Positions 1 through 8,345 of a DNA stretch of 64,000 bases are shown here, in pieces. Each line of letters opens with the position of its first letter. Positions within the stretch are counted from its first letter, which is position 1. Under the pieces are notes generated by a model. The model worked only from the letters and a program-made list of their open reading frames with translations. It was not told where the DNA came from and made no database searches. Source of the stretch: Candidatus Eisenbacteria bacterium. Lineage in GTDB: Bacteria; Desulfobacterota; Binatia; DP-6. The translations under genes were made by a program, and so were the position numbers. The stretch covers positions 18,897 through 82,896 of the forward strand of contig DATJZY010000176.1 of assembly GCA_035577985.1 (NCBI GenBank), read 5' to 3'.

Positions 1-36
1 CTGTGGCCCGAGCTCGACGTGACGTACGTTCCCTAA
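1..36 (+). CDS. 3' end of a secreted DNRLRE-type protein
   Basis: The first twelve codons read as the end of a protein (LWPELDVTYVP then TAA). This is almost the same as the last residues of the complete gene that follows (RPELDVTYLP), so the window opens in the tail of a tandem paralogue whose last domain is also a DNRLRE-like beta-sandwich. Only the tail is present, so the rest of its architecture cannot be described. The gap to the next gene is about 100 bases. Confidence 0.75.
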   Translation: MWPELDVTYVP

Positions 37-138
37 TCGGGGACGAAACCGCGCAACTGCGCACGCATTTCGCAGACGACGTGCGGTCGCTGATGGGCTA
101 GCCGCGCAAGTGCGGGATCTTGTTAGGAACGTTTCCTC

Positions 139-3100
139 TTGCCGCGCCGATCCGCGGTGTGCGATGGTCCCCGGTCTGTGAGTCACGTGTGTTTCCGTGA
201 GACATGGCGCTCGTCGCTCCTGGCGATCGCGATGGTGCTCCTCGTGCCCGCCGTCGGTCGGGCGCAGCCCAACTGCGCGCAGACGTCGACGGGCATGGTG
301 CCCATCATGGATCTCGGTACGGGTCTCTACCTGGGACAGTTCCAGGGCGGCCTCTATCCGGGCGGCACGAACGCGATGCCGATGGCGCACCTGGCGGCCG
401 GCCTCAAGGCCGCGGCCGCGATGGTGCCGCGGAACACGGAGGGCGTACCCGACCCGGTGAACGGCAAGGTCGTCATGATCTCGGTCGGCATGTCGAACGC
501 GACGTCCGAGTTCTGCACCCAGGGGTCCGGCACCACGAACTGCTGGGTGCAGAGCTTCATGGGCCAGGCGGCGGTCGACACGAACGTCAACCATACGACC
601 CTCGCGTTCATCAACGGCGCACGCTCGGGCCAGGAGGCGCGGTGGTGGCTCGATCCCACCGGCACGAACTACGTGAACCTCGCCGGTCTGCTCGCCTCGC
701 AGGGCTTCAGCGAGGCGCAGGTGGCGGCCGCCTGGATCAAGCAAGCGGACACGAACCCCGATGCGACGCTGCCGGACCCGAAGGCGGACGCGTACATCCT
801 CGAAGGACGCCTCGCGACGATCGTCCGCTCGCTGAGGATCCGCTATCCCAACCTGAAGCAGATCTTCTTCTCGAGCCGCGTGTACGCCGGGTACACGACG
901 TCGCTCTTGAGCCCGGAGCCCTCCGCGTACGAAGGAGGGTTCGCCGCGAAGTGGGTCATCGAGGCGCAGATCCGCCAGATGTCGACGCCGCTCAACCCGA
1001 TCGACGCCATCATCGGTGACCTCAACAACACGACGGTCGCGCCGTGGCTCGGGTGGGGCGCGTACCTGTGGGCCGATGGCCTGACGCCACGATCGGACGG
1101 CCTCACCTGGGCCTGCGGCGAGTTCTCGAACCAGGACGGCCTGCACCTGCAGATGTTCTCGTCCCGCAAGGTCGGGGCGATGCTGCTCGACTTCATGCTG
1201 CACTCGCCCGTGACGCAGAGCTGGTTCCCGGCGGTGCCGGCGATCGACTCGCAGGCGCCGATCGTGACCATCACGGCACCCGCCGACGGCGCCAGCAGTC
1301 CGCCGGGACAGCCACTGACGTTCGTGGGCAACGCCATCGATCCCGAGGAGGGAGATCTCACGGCGAGTATCCAATGGGCGTCGAGCATCGACGGGGTCAT
1401 CGGGCAGGGGGCGGGCTTCACGACGTCGGCGCTCTCGCTCGGCACGCACTGGATCACGGCCTCGGTGAGTGACACCAGCGGGCGCACGGGCGTCGCGTCG
1501 GTCCGCGTGACGGTGCCGGCGACGGTTGCGTCGTTCCCGTCGATCGCGGCGGAAGACGCCTACCTCGTCGAGTACCCGCCCACGAGCGGACTCGGCCGCT
1601 ACGTCTACAACACCGGCTTGAACCTGCACGTCGGCGATCAGCAGAACGACGGGCAGGTGCGGGCGGTAGTGTCCTTCGACACGTCGCCCATCCCTGACGA
1701 TGCCGTCATCCTCTCCGCCACGCTGCGCCTGAAGCGCGTCGGCATCCAGGGGACGACGCCATTCGCGTCGCTGGGGAGGCTCTTCGTCGACGTGCAAACG
1801 GGTGGCTTCAGCGGCAACCCGGTGGCAGAGCCGGGCGACTTCGAGGTGGGGGCGACGGTCCCCGCGGCGGCCACGCTGAACGACCCCGACATGAACGGCG
1901 ATCTGGTATCGATCGGCAAGCTCAACGCGGCCGGGCTCGCCGCCATCAACAAGACCGGCCGAACGCAGTTCCGGCTCGGCTTCGAGGTGCACGACAACGC
2001 GAACGCCACGTCCGACCGGATGCAGTACGGCGCGGGTGATAGCACGCTCCCGAGCGAGTGGCCGATGCTCGACGTGACCTACCTGTCGGCCTCGGCACCG
2101 CCGACGACGACGTCGTCGACCACGATCCCGACGACGACGACGGTACCCACGACCACCACTACGATGGCGGGGACCAGCACCACCGTCGCTTCGACGTCGT
2201 CGACCACCACGACGACCGTCCCACAAGGACCCGTGACCGTCTCGTTCCGATCGATCGGCGCGGAGGACGGTGGCATCGGCGAGTCGGCACCGGGGAGCGG
2301 CCTCGGTGGCGCCGTGAACGTCTCCACCGTGAACCTGCAGCTCGGCGATCAGGGCAACAACGCGCAGTCCCGGGTGATCGCCTCATTCGACACGTCGACG
2401 CTTCCGCCGGGCGTGGTGATCGTATCGGCGACGCTGCGCTTCAATCGCCTCGGCCTCACGGGCGCGAATCCGTTCCTGACGCTGGGTCGTCTGTTCGCCG
2501 ACGTCAACAACGGCAGCTTCGGAAACAACGCGACCCTCGTGTCGAACGACTTCGAAGCGACCGCGACCGCGCCGGCCGCGGCGTCGTTGAGCAATCCCAC
2601 GACCAACGGCGTCTGGTCGACGGGCGCGCTCGACGCGTCGGGGATCGCCGCGATCAACCGCACCGGTCGCACGCAGGTCCGGCTGCGCTTCGAGGTGCAC
2701 GACAACGGCAACCTCGTGGCCGACCGGATCTCGTTCGCCTCGGGCGACAACACGGACGCGAGCCTCTGGCCCGAGCTCAGCGTGACGTACCAGGCCCCCG
2801 TGGGGAGCACCACCACGACGACCTCGGCGCCGGCGCCGACGAGCACGACCACTACGAGCTCGAGTTCGAGCACCAGCACGAGCTCGAGCTCGTCGACGAC
2901 GCCCACCACGTCGAGCACGAGCTCGAGCACCTCGACGACGCCTACCACCTCGAGCACGAGCTCGAGCACGTCGACGACGCCCACCACGTCGAGCACGAGC
3001 GCGTCGACGACGACCACCACGAGCACGTCGACCACCACGTCGACGCAGCCACAGACGCCCGTCACCGTCGCGCTCCGATCGATCGCGGCCGAGGACGGCA

Positions 3101-3627
3101 GCCTGGGGGAGTCCGCGCCGGGGAGCGGCGTCGGTGGCACCCTGAACGCGGCCAACAACAACATGCAGGTGGGCGATCAGGCGAACAACGCGCAGTCGCG
3201 CGTGCTGGCGTCGTTCGACACCTCGAGCCTCCCGGATGGCGCCACGATCGTCTCGGCGACCCTGCGGCTCAACCGCATCGGCCTGTCAGGGACGAATCCG
3301 TTCGGGACCCTGGGTCGCTTGCTGGTCGACGTGCAGTCGGGCGCGTTCGGCGGCGATCCGGCGCTTCAGACGAGCGACTTCCAGGCGGTCGCGACGGCGC
3401 CCGGGTCGGCGTCGATGAGCAACCCGACCACGAACGGCGTGTGGTCGACCGGCAGCCTCGACGCGCCGGGACTGGCCGCCATCAATCGGACGGGACGCAC
3501 GCAGGTGCGGCTCCGCTTCGAGACGCACGACAACGCGAACGCCACCTCCGACCGGATCTCCTTCGCGACCGGGGACCATACGGACCCGAGCCTGCGGCCG
3601 GAGCTCGACGTGACGTACCTTCCGTAG
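139..3627 (+). CDS. Secreted SGNH-like / Ig-like / triple DNRLRE-domain protein
   Basis: Secreted protein of 1162 residues. A hydrophobic signal peptide ends near AVGRAQP (about residues 28-43). Residues about 45-375 look like an SGNH-type hydrolase: GMSNAT resembles block I, INGARSGQ the Asn block, and DGLH the Asp-His block. An Ig-like domain follows (about 376-460). Three copies of a roughly 185-residue beta-sandwich come next (about 462-650, 697-884, 973-1162), each with GDQ..N..Q.RV..SFDTS and GRTQ.RL.FE.HDN signatures as in DNRLRE/CBM-like domains. Thr/Ser-rich linkers separate the copies. The TTG start is chosen because AGGAA lies nine bases upstream; in-frame GTG codons at 178 and 187 would give a shorter signal peptide. 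The substrate is unknown; an ester or polysaccharide at the cell surface is inference. Confidence 0.8.
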   Translation: MPRRSAVCDGPRSVSHVCFRETWRSSLLAIAMVLLVPAVGRAQPNCAQTSTGMVPIMDLGTGLYLGQFQGGLYPGGTNAMPMAHLAAGLKAAAAMVPRNTEGVPDPVNGKVVMISVGMSNATSEFCTQGSGTTNCWVQSFMGQAAVDTNVNHTTLAFINGARSGQEARWWLDPTGTNYVNLAGLLASQGFSEAQVAAAWIKQADTNPDATLPDPKADAYILEGRLATIVRSLRIRYPNLKQIFFSSRVYAGYTTSLLSPEPSAYEGGFAAKWVIEAQIRQMSTPLNPIDAIIGDLNNTTVAPWLGWGAYLWADGLTPRSDGLTWACGEFSNQDGLHLQMFSSRKVGAMLLDFMLHSPVTQSWFPAVPAIDSQAPIVTITAPADGASSPPGQPLTFVGNAIDPEEGDLTASIQWASSIDGVIGQGAGFTTSALSLGTHWITASVSDTSGRTGVASVRVTVPATVASFPSIAAEDAYLVEYPPTSGLGRYVYNTGLNLHVGDQQNDGQVRAVVSFDTSPIPDDAVILSATLRLKRVGIQGTTPFASLGRLFVDVQTGGFSGNPVAEPGDFEVGATVPAAATLNDPDMNGDLVSIGKLNAAGLAAINKTGRTQFRLGFEVHDNANATSDRMQYGAGDSTLPSEWPMLDVTYLSASAPPTTTSSTTIPTTTTVPTTTTTMAGTSTTVASTSSTTTTTVPQGPVTVSFRSIGAEDGGIGESAPGSGLGGAVNVSTVNLQLGDQGNNAQSRVIASFDTSTLPPGVVIVSATLRFNRLGLTGANPFLTLGRLFADVNNGSFGNNATLVSNDFEATATAPAAASLSNPTTNGVWSTGALDASGIAAINRTGRTQVRLRFEVHDNGNLVADRISFASGDNTDASLWPELSVTYQAPVGSTTTTTSAPAPTSTTTTSSSSSTSTSSSSSTTPTTSSTSSSTSTTPTTSSTSSSTSTTPTTSSTSASTTTTTSTSTTTSTQPQTPVTVALRSIAAEDGSLGESAPGSGVGGTLNAANNNMQVGDQANNAQSRVLASFDTSSLPDGATIVSATLRLNRIGLSGTNPFGTLGRLLVDVQSGAFGGDPALQTSDFQAVATAPGSASMSNPTTNGVWSTGSLDAPGLAAINRTGRTQVRLRFETHDNANATSDRISFATGDHTDPSLRPELDVTYLP

Positions 3628-3633
3628 CCGGAT

Positions 3634-4110
3634 TCAGCGCCGCTCGAGGATGGCGATGACCTCGGTCACGCGCTCGCCGTGAACGGTCTCCTCCCGGCCG
3701 TTCTGGCGTAGGAGGCGTTGCACTTCGGGGTCGGTCTCGCGATCGGCCCAGCGCTGATAGCCGGCGTCGCCGTCGATCTCCGCCTTCACGATCTGCGGGA
3801 AGAGCGCGGGCGAGATCTCGTCGGGGAGCGGGATGGGGTAGTGCTCGAGGTCCTCCGCCGCGGGCTCGAACGCGCCGCCGAGCTTGATGGCGATCGCCCG
3901 CCGCACGCGCTCGGCGTGTCCGCGCTCCTCGCGCCCGTTGCGACGCAGCAGCTCGGCGGCGCGCGGCTCGCCGATGCGATCGGCGAGGCCGTTGTAGAAG
4001 TCCTCGCCGGACCGCTCGACCTTGAAGAGCAGGCGCATGGCATCGACGTCGAGGTGCTCGATCATTCCGAGCGCGGCGGCGGCCGAGAAGAAGTCGGTGT
4101 ACCGGGTCAT
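3634..4110 (-). CDS. Ferritin-like diiron protein
   Basis: A 158-residue, probably all-helical cytoplasmic protein. It carries two similar halves, each with a Glu-rich helix followed by an EExxHxER element (REERGHAERV near residue 61, REETVHGERV near residue 143). This pattern is that of ferritin-like or rubrerythrin-type four-helix bundles that bind two iron atoms. There is no C-terminal rubredoxin Cys motif, so it is not a classical rubrerythrin. A role in iron or peroxide handling follows from the family and is not shown directly. It converges on the upstream secreted protein gene and diverges from uppP. Confidence 0.75.
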   Translation of the reverse strand: MTRYTDFFSAAAALGMIEHLDVDAMRLLFKVERSGEDFYNGLADRIGEPRAAELLRRNGREERGHAERVRRAIAIKLGGAFEPAAEDLEHYPIPLPDEISPALFPQIVKAEIDGDAGYQRWADRETDPEVQRLLRQNGREETVHGERVTEVIAILERR

Positions 4111-4220
4111 ACCGCCCCCTATGGCCCAGGCGGCGATCCGACGGAAGGTGCCGCGCTGGTGGTGGCGTCCCGGCCCGGCTATCTTCCGCGGGCGGACACG
4201 AGGCGGCGCAGGAGGCGGAC

Positions 4221-5072
4221 GTGCTGACGTGGTGGCAGGCGGTCGTGCTGGGATTGGTCGAGGGCATCACCGAGTACCTGCCGGTGAGCTCGACGGGGCA
4301 CCTGATCCTCGCTTCGTCGCTGATGCACCTGGATCATCCCCAGACGAAGGATGCGCTCGACGCCTACCTCGTCGTCGTGCAGGGCGGCGCGATCCTGGCG
4401 GTGGCGCTCCTGTATCGCGAGCGCGTCGGGCAGATGATCCGCGGGGTCCTCGGACGCGATACCGAGGGCTTGCGCCTCGCGGGCAACATCGCGCTCGCCT
4501 TCGTACCTGCGGCGATCGCCGGCGCGCTGCTGAGCAAGAGCATCAAGGCGGTCCTGTTCCGCGACGCTCCGGTCCTGCTCGCGCTCTTCGTCGGCGGCGT
4601 GTGGATGATCTGGCTCGGCCGGCGCGGGGGGCGGGCGGGCAACGACGTGACGGCCATGACGTGGCGCACGGCCCTCGGCGTCGGCCTCTTCCAGACGCTT
4701 GCGCTCTGGCCCGGCACGTCGCGATCGATGGTGACGATCGGAGGCGGCATCCTGCTGGGGCTCGCCGCCCCGGCGGCGGCCGAGTTCTCCTTCCTGCTCG
4801 GATTGCCGACGCTCGGCGCGGCGTGTCTCCACGACCTGGTCGGCAACGTCCGCCACGCGGCGGAGGGCGACGGGCCGTCGATGTTCCAGCAGCTCGGCAC
4901 GGGCCCGCTCGTGCTCGGAATCCTCGTGGCGACCGTGTCGGCCATGATCGCCGTTCGCTGGCTGGTCGCGTTCTTGACGAGGCGAGGGCTCGCGCCGTTC
5001 GGTTGGTATCGGATCGTGCTCTCGATCGTCCTCGGCCTGCTGATCGCGTCGGGCGTCGTCGCGGTCGGCTGA
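4221..5072 (+). CDS. uppP: Undecaprenyl-diphosphatase UppP (BacA)
   Basis: Integral membrane phosphatase that recycles undecaprenyl diphosphate to the monophosphate carrier for peptidoglycan and surface polysaccharide synthesis. The 283 residues show both family signatures: EGITEYLPVSSTGHL at the N-terminus and PGTSRSMVTI near residue 168, with hydrophobic helices throughout. Length fits the family (about 265-285). The start is GTG, giving MLTWWQ directly followed by the first conserved helix. It is a single gene with about 50 bases to the next reading frame. Confidence 0.95.
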   Translation: MLTWWQAVVLGLVEGITEYLPVSSTGHLILASSLMHLDHPQTKDALDAYLVVVQGGAILAVALLYRERVGQMIRGVLGRDTEGLRLAGNIALAFVPAAIAGALLSKSIKAVLFRDAPVLLALFVGGVWMIWLGRRGGRAGNDVTAMTWRTALGVGLFQTLALWPGTSRSMVTIGGGILLGLAAPAAAEFSFLLGLPTLGAACLHDLVGNVRHAAEGDGPSMFQQLGTGPLVLGILVATVSAMIAVRWLVAFLTRRGLAPFGWYRIVLSIVLGLLIASGVVAVG

Positions 5073-5120
5073 GCCGCGGGTCTTGCCTCCCGGCCGGCAG
5101 ATCGCTACGCGGACGGGGAC

Positions 5121-6395
5121 ATGAGCGACCAGATCGGCCCCTTCCAGCCCGGCATGGACCTCGCGCGACTCTCGCGCCGCGCCCTCGCCTCGCTCGGCCG
5201 CGAGTACATGCTGTTCGGACACTTCCTCAATCGCGCGGGTCTGCCGCCAGTCCACATGCTGCTCGGTCCGCAGGCGCGCGAGCGTATCGCGATCGAGGAG
5301 TGGATGGGTGCGAGCCCGATCTACACCCCGCGCATGCAGCGCGCGATGGGCATCGAGGGCGACGACGTCGAGACGATCTTCAAGGGCCTGCAGCTCGACG
5401 TCGGCTTCGCGCACCAGTACATGGACGTTCACTACGAGCTCGAGGGCCCGGAGCGCGGTTTCTTCTGGCTGCAGAGCTGTGGCGCGCTGCTCGAGCTCGA
5501 GCCGCACGGCGAGGCGGCGGTCTTCTCGATGTGCCACACGATCGAGGACCCGACCTTCGACGCGACCGCCGTCGCGACCAATCCCCGCGCGCGCTGCCGT
5601 CCCATCCATCGCCCGCCACGCACGCCCGCCGATCGCGTGCCGCACTGCCGCTGGGAGTGTGTGATCGACCCGTCCGCCGCGCCCGTGCAGGAGATCCCGC
5701 TCACCGCACGCGCGCGCAAGTCGCGTCTCGCCCGTTTCGAGTTCGCGCCCGTCACGTCGGCGATGCCCGGCGGCTGGAGCGATTATCGCGCCGCCTTCGA
5801 CCCGGACTTCCAGCTCGAGCACCTCTCGCACGCCGCGCTGGTGCGCGTGTGTCGTGAGCTCTCGATGCAGAACCATCTGCTCATTCGCACGCTGCTCATG
5901 GCGGTGGCCGAGCGTGGCGGGGACGAGATGGCGGTGCGCGTCGGCACGGCGCAGTGGGTCGGGGCGGGGACGATCGCGTCGGGGCGCGTACAGGCGGCGA
6001 TGGGTATCGCGCCGGACGGCGCCGAGGCCATCTTGAAGGTGCTGCAGCTCCATCCGGGATTCCTCCCGGGCTACATGCGGCTCGGCTTCGAGCTGCGGTC
6101 CCCGGACCGTGGCCGCTTGTGGATCGAGGACTGCGATGCGCTCGCCGAGGGCGACCCCTATGGATGGCTCGGCCTGCTCGGCCCGGCGTCGCATCCGGGG
6201 CTCGACGCGATGGTGCGGGGCGTGAATCCGCGTGCCCGCTGCGAGCCTGCGTCGCCGCCGGGTGGCGCGCGGCTCGCCTGGGACGTCGTCGTCGAGCACG
6301 ACGCCGCACCGGCGGCCGAGCCGCCGGAGGCCGCCATGGTGCGCGTGACCCGCGCGGCCCGCTTCACGTTCACCGACCGCGAGCTACGCGCGTGA
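5121..6395 (+). CDS. Hypothetical protein with internal duplication
   Basis: A 424-residue protein whose family I do not recognise. It contains two related halves. The segment MGIEGDDVETIFKGLQLDVG in the first half matches MGIAPDGAEAILKVLQLHPG in the second. Each copy is followed by a FxLxSP/GPERG-type strand, a WLQSC or WIEDC element, and later NPRARC. Paired Cys residues (SC, MCH, DC, ARC) recur but form no known metal motif. No signal peptide or membrane helix is visible. It lies between uppP and a small basic protein on the same strand. The repeated fold suggests an intramolecular dimer; function unknown. Confidence 0.7.
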   Translation: MSDQIGPFQPGMDLARLSRRALASLGREYMLFGHFLNRAGLPPVHMLLGPQARERIAIEEWMGASPIYTPRMQRAMGIEGDDVETIFKGLQLDVGFAHQYMDVHYELEGPERGFFWLQSCGALLELEPHGEAAVFSMCHTIEDPTFDATAVATNPRARCRPIHRPPRTPADRVPHCRWECVIDPSAAPVQEIPLTARARKSRLARFEFAPVTSAMPGGWSDYRAAFDPDFQLEHLSHAALVRVCRELSMQNHLLIRTLLMAVAERGGDEMAVRVGTAQWVGAGTIASGRVQAAMGIAPDGAEAILKVLQLHPGFLPGYMRLGFELRSPDRGRLWIEDCDALAEGDPYGWLGLLGPASHPGLDAMVRGVNPRARCEPASPPGGARLAWDVVVEHDAAPAAEPPEAAMVRVTRAARFTFTDRELRA

Positions 6396-6405
6396 GGACT
6401 TCGCG

Positions 6406-6678
6406 ATGAAGACCGTTCGCAACAAGACGCACAAGCCACTCGCCGTTCCGCTGCCGCGCGGGAAGAAGCTCCACCTGAGCCCGCTCAAGACCGGGCAGAT
6501 CGCCTCGGACGATGCCGACCATCCGGCGGTGAAGAAGCTCATCGAAGCGGGCGAGATCGAGATCGTCGGGGAGGAGTCCGGGCACGCCGACGGCAGTGGG
6601 GGTGGCGGCGCGAAGAAGGCCTCGCCCGGCGCGCCCGGCCACGCCTCGGGCATCAGCCGTCGCAGCGGCGATCGCTGA
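6406..6678 (+). CDS. Small hypothetical protein
   Basis: A 90-residue protein. An ordered N-terminal half (KTVRNKTHKPLAVPLPRGK, then KTGQIASDDADHPAVKKL) reads like a short beta-barrel, and a Gly/Ser/Lys-rich tail from residue 60 onward looks disordered. Short proteins of this kind, with a TVRN-P-G-K-L-LGPGKTGQI pattern, occur widely as uncharacterised proteins. It begins 10 bases after the previous gene and ends five bases before the SDR start, so the three are probably co-transcribed. Function unknown. Confidence 0.6.
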   Translation: MKTVRNKTHKPLAVPLPRGKKLHLSPLKTGQIASDDADHPAVKKLIEAGEIEIVGEESGHADGSGGGGAKKASPGAPGHASGISRRSGDR

Positions 6679-6682
6679 GCAG

Positions 6683-7480
6683 ATGGGCGAGCGCCTGCAC
6701 GACAAGGTCGCGATCGTCGTCGGCGCGGGGCAGACCGCCGGCGAGACGATCGGCAACGGCCGTGCGACCGCGCTCGTGTTCGCTCGCGAGGGCGCCAAGG
6801 TCCTGCTCGTCGACCGCGACGGCGCGTCGGCGGCCGACACCAAGCGCGCGATCGACGCCGAGGGCGGAATGTCATCGGTCATCGAGGCCGATGTGACCCG
6901 GTCCGACGCCTGCCGGCGGATGGCCGAGACGTGCATTGCCACCTACGGCCGCATCGACGTCCTGCACAACAACGTCGGGATCGGGAGCCTCGGCGGTCCC
7001 GTCGAGCTCGCGGAGGACGAGTGGCGGCGCGTGCTGGACGTGAACCTCACGGCCATGTTCCTCACCTGCAAGCACGTGCTGCCGCAGATGGAGGCGCAGG
7101 GGAGCGGCGCCATCGTCAACGTGTCGTCACTGGCCGCGATCCGCTTCGCGCCGTTCCCGATGCTCGCCTACAACGCGTCCAAGGGCGGCGTGAATGCGTT
7201 CACACGGTCGATCGCGATGCAGTACGCGCCGCGGGGCATCCGCGCCAACGCCATCATGCCGGGTCTCATCCGCACGCCGATGGCGATCGACGACGTCGTG
7301 CGCCGGATCGGGATCGACCGCGAACGGCTCGTGCGGGGGCGCGACGAGGCCGTCCCGATGAAGCGGATGGGCGAGGCGTGGGACGTCGCCTACGCGGCGC
7401 TCTACCTCGCCTCGGACGAAGCCCGCTACGTCACCGGCGTCGTGCTGCCGGTCGACGGCGGGCTCTCGTGCAAGGGCTGA
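6683..7480 (+). CDS. Short-chain dehydrogenase/reductase
   Basis: Classical SDR of 265 residues, cytoplasmic NAD(P)-dependent oxidoreductase. The cofactor loop is AIVVGAGQTAGETIGNG near the N-terminus. The NNVG motif, the catalytic Ser in IVNVSSLAAI and the YNASKGG catalytic Tyr-Lys pair are all present, and the C-terminus has the usual YVTGVVLPVDGG. The enlarged glycine loop resembles a subgroup of catabolic SDRs. The ATG at 6683 is chosen because the reading frame upstream is only a low-complexity Ala/Arg extension. The substrate cannot be deduced; a hydroxyacyl or alcohol substrate would fit the catabolic genes elsewhere in the window. Confidence 0.88.
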   Translation: MGERLHDKVAIVVGAGQTAGETIGNGRATALVFAREGAKVLLVDRDGASAADTKRAIDAEGGMSSVIEADVTRSDACRRMAETCIATYGRIDVLHNNVGIGSLGGPVELAEDEWRRVLDVNLTAMFLTCKHVLPQMEAQGSGAIVNVSSLAAIRFAPFPMLAYNASKGGVNAFTRSIAMQYAPRGIRANAIMPGLIRTPMAIDDVVRRIGIDRERLVRGRDEAVPMKRMGEAWDVAYAALYLASDEARYVTGVVLPVDGGLSCKG

Positions 7481-7483
7481 ACC

Positions 7484-7581
7484 CGACCCGAGACTGCGTC
7501 GTGGGTCGGAGCCGGAGGCGAGGGTGTTGCGTGGGCGGTACGCGCCACCGCCATGCCGCAGCCCGCGAAGCCGGCGCGGCA
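7484..7581 (+). repeat. Copy of a hairpin-headed dispersed repeat
   Basis: Just after the SDR stop lies a hairpin (CGACCC at 7484-7489 with GGGTCG at 7503-7508), followed by about 75 bases. These align well with the two arms of the inverted repeat at 27805-28134: shared words include GCGAGGGTGT, ATGCCGC and GCGAAGCCGGCGCGGCA. The hairpin positions and the following conserved block keep the same order. It is a solitary half-copy at the 3' junction of two convergent genes and may also terminate transcription. Confidence 0.65.
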
Positions 7582-7632
7582 CTGCGAGGTACGCACGACG
7601 AGCCGCGGCGGCTTGGCGAGGGCGAGTCGGTC

Positions 7633-8106
7633 TTATGCCGACGCGGCGAGGGCGAGGGCGAGCGCGGGCTCGGCGGGCTCGCTCGGGACGAGATGGCGCT
7701 GCGCCATCTCCATGGCGTGCAGCTCCCGGCCGGGGAGCCGGGTCAGCACATCGACCAGCCCCGCCCAGCGATCGTGATCGGCGTTCGCCAGCTCGTAGTA
7801 GTGGATCGCGCCGTCGACATCCTTGCGGCGGAGCTGCCGGTCGCCCAGCGTGATCAGCTGCTGGCGCGGGAGCGGGATGCCACCGGTCTGACAGGCGTGC
7901 ACCGCCTCGTCGACGCGCCCGCGCTCGAGCAGGTGGTCGACGAGCTGCGTCCAGTCGTCGGCTGTCGTGTGGGCCGTGTTGCGCGCGAAGATGCGCATGG
8001 ACGCGTCGAGGAACCCGTGGCTCATGTACCGGCGGGCCACCAGGATCTCGCCGTGCGCCCGGCGTCCCTTCTCGGCAGGTAGGTCGGGGGTCTTGTCGGA
8101 AGGCAT
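7633..8106 (-). CDS. TPR-like helical hypothetical protein
   Basis: A 157-residue soluble protein made of helical pairs that resemble tetratricopeptide or PPR-like repeats: WTQLVDHLLERGRVDEAV, QLITLGDRQLRRKDVDGAI and WAGLVDVLTRLPG. The N-terminus is charged and the C-terminus Ala-rich. No signal peptide. It stands alone on the minus strand, convergent with the SDR. The repeats suggest a protein-protein contact role; nothing identifies the partner. Confidence 0.65.
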   Translation of the reverse strand: MPSDKTPDLPAEKGRRAHGEILVARRYMSHGFLDASMRIFARNTAHTTADDWTQLVDHLLERGRVDEAVHACQTGGIPLPRQQLITLGDRQLRRKDVDGAIHYYELANADHDRWAGLVDVLTRLPGRELHAMEMAQRHLVPSEPAEPALALALAASA

Positions 8107-8194
8107 CGAGATCCCCTCATCGCAAGGGTCGTGCCCGCGAAATTCCGCCCAATCGGTGGACGTTCGTCCCCGGAGTGTGCCACGGATGACTCGG

Positions 8195-8217
8195 ACGGGC
8201 GGATTCGTCCCGCCCGT
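8195..8217. terminator. Stem-loop in the 8.1-8.3 kb intergenic region
   Basis: ACGGGCGG (8195-8202) and CCGCCCGT (8210-8217) are perfectly complementary, and a TTCG loop can close the stem in an alternative pairing with one bulged C. It lies in the 239-base gap between the secreted SGNH-like gene (ending at 8346) and the TPR-like gene (starting at 8106), both on the minus strand. There is no T-tract, so termination is only a possibility. Nothing else was recognised in this gap. Confidence 0.35.
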
Positions 8218-8345
8218 GGCGCTACGAGCAATTGAACGAGGCGCGCACGCCTTGCGGAGTGACGGCCGTCGGCCGGACGGCGTGACCGGGGCCGCGCCGC
8301 CGCACTTGAAGCGGATCTGCCAGCGCGCGTCGTCGATCTGCCACG

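Noticed and set aside
2800..3055. Low-complexity ACG/TCG repeats suspected as a mobile or satellite repeat
   Set aside because: They code for the Thr/Ser linker in frame; the same applies to 8990-9240 on the minus strand.
4179..6299. A 700-codon minus-strand open frame opposite uppP and the duplicated-domain gene
   Set aside because: Its product is Arg/Glu/His-rich low complexity, while the plus strand encodes UppP with both signatures.
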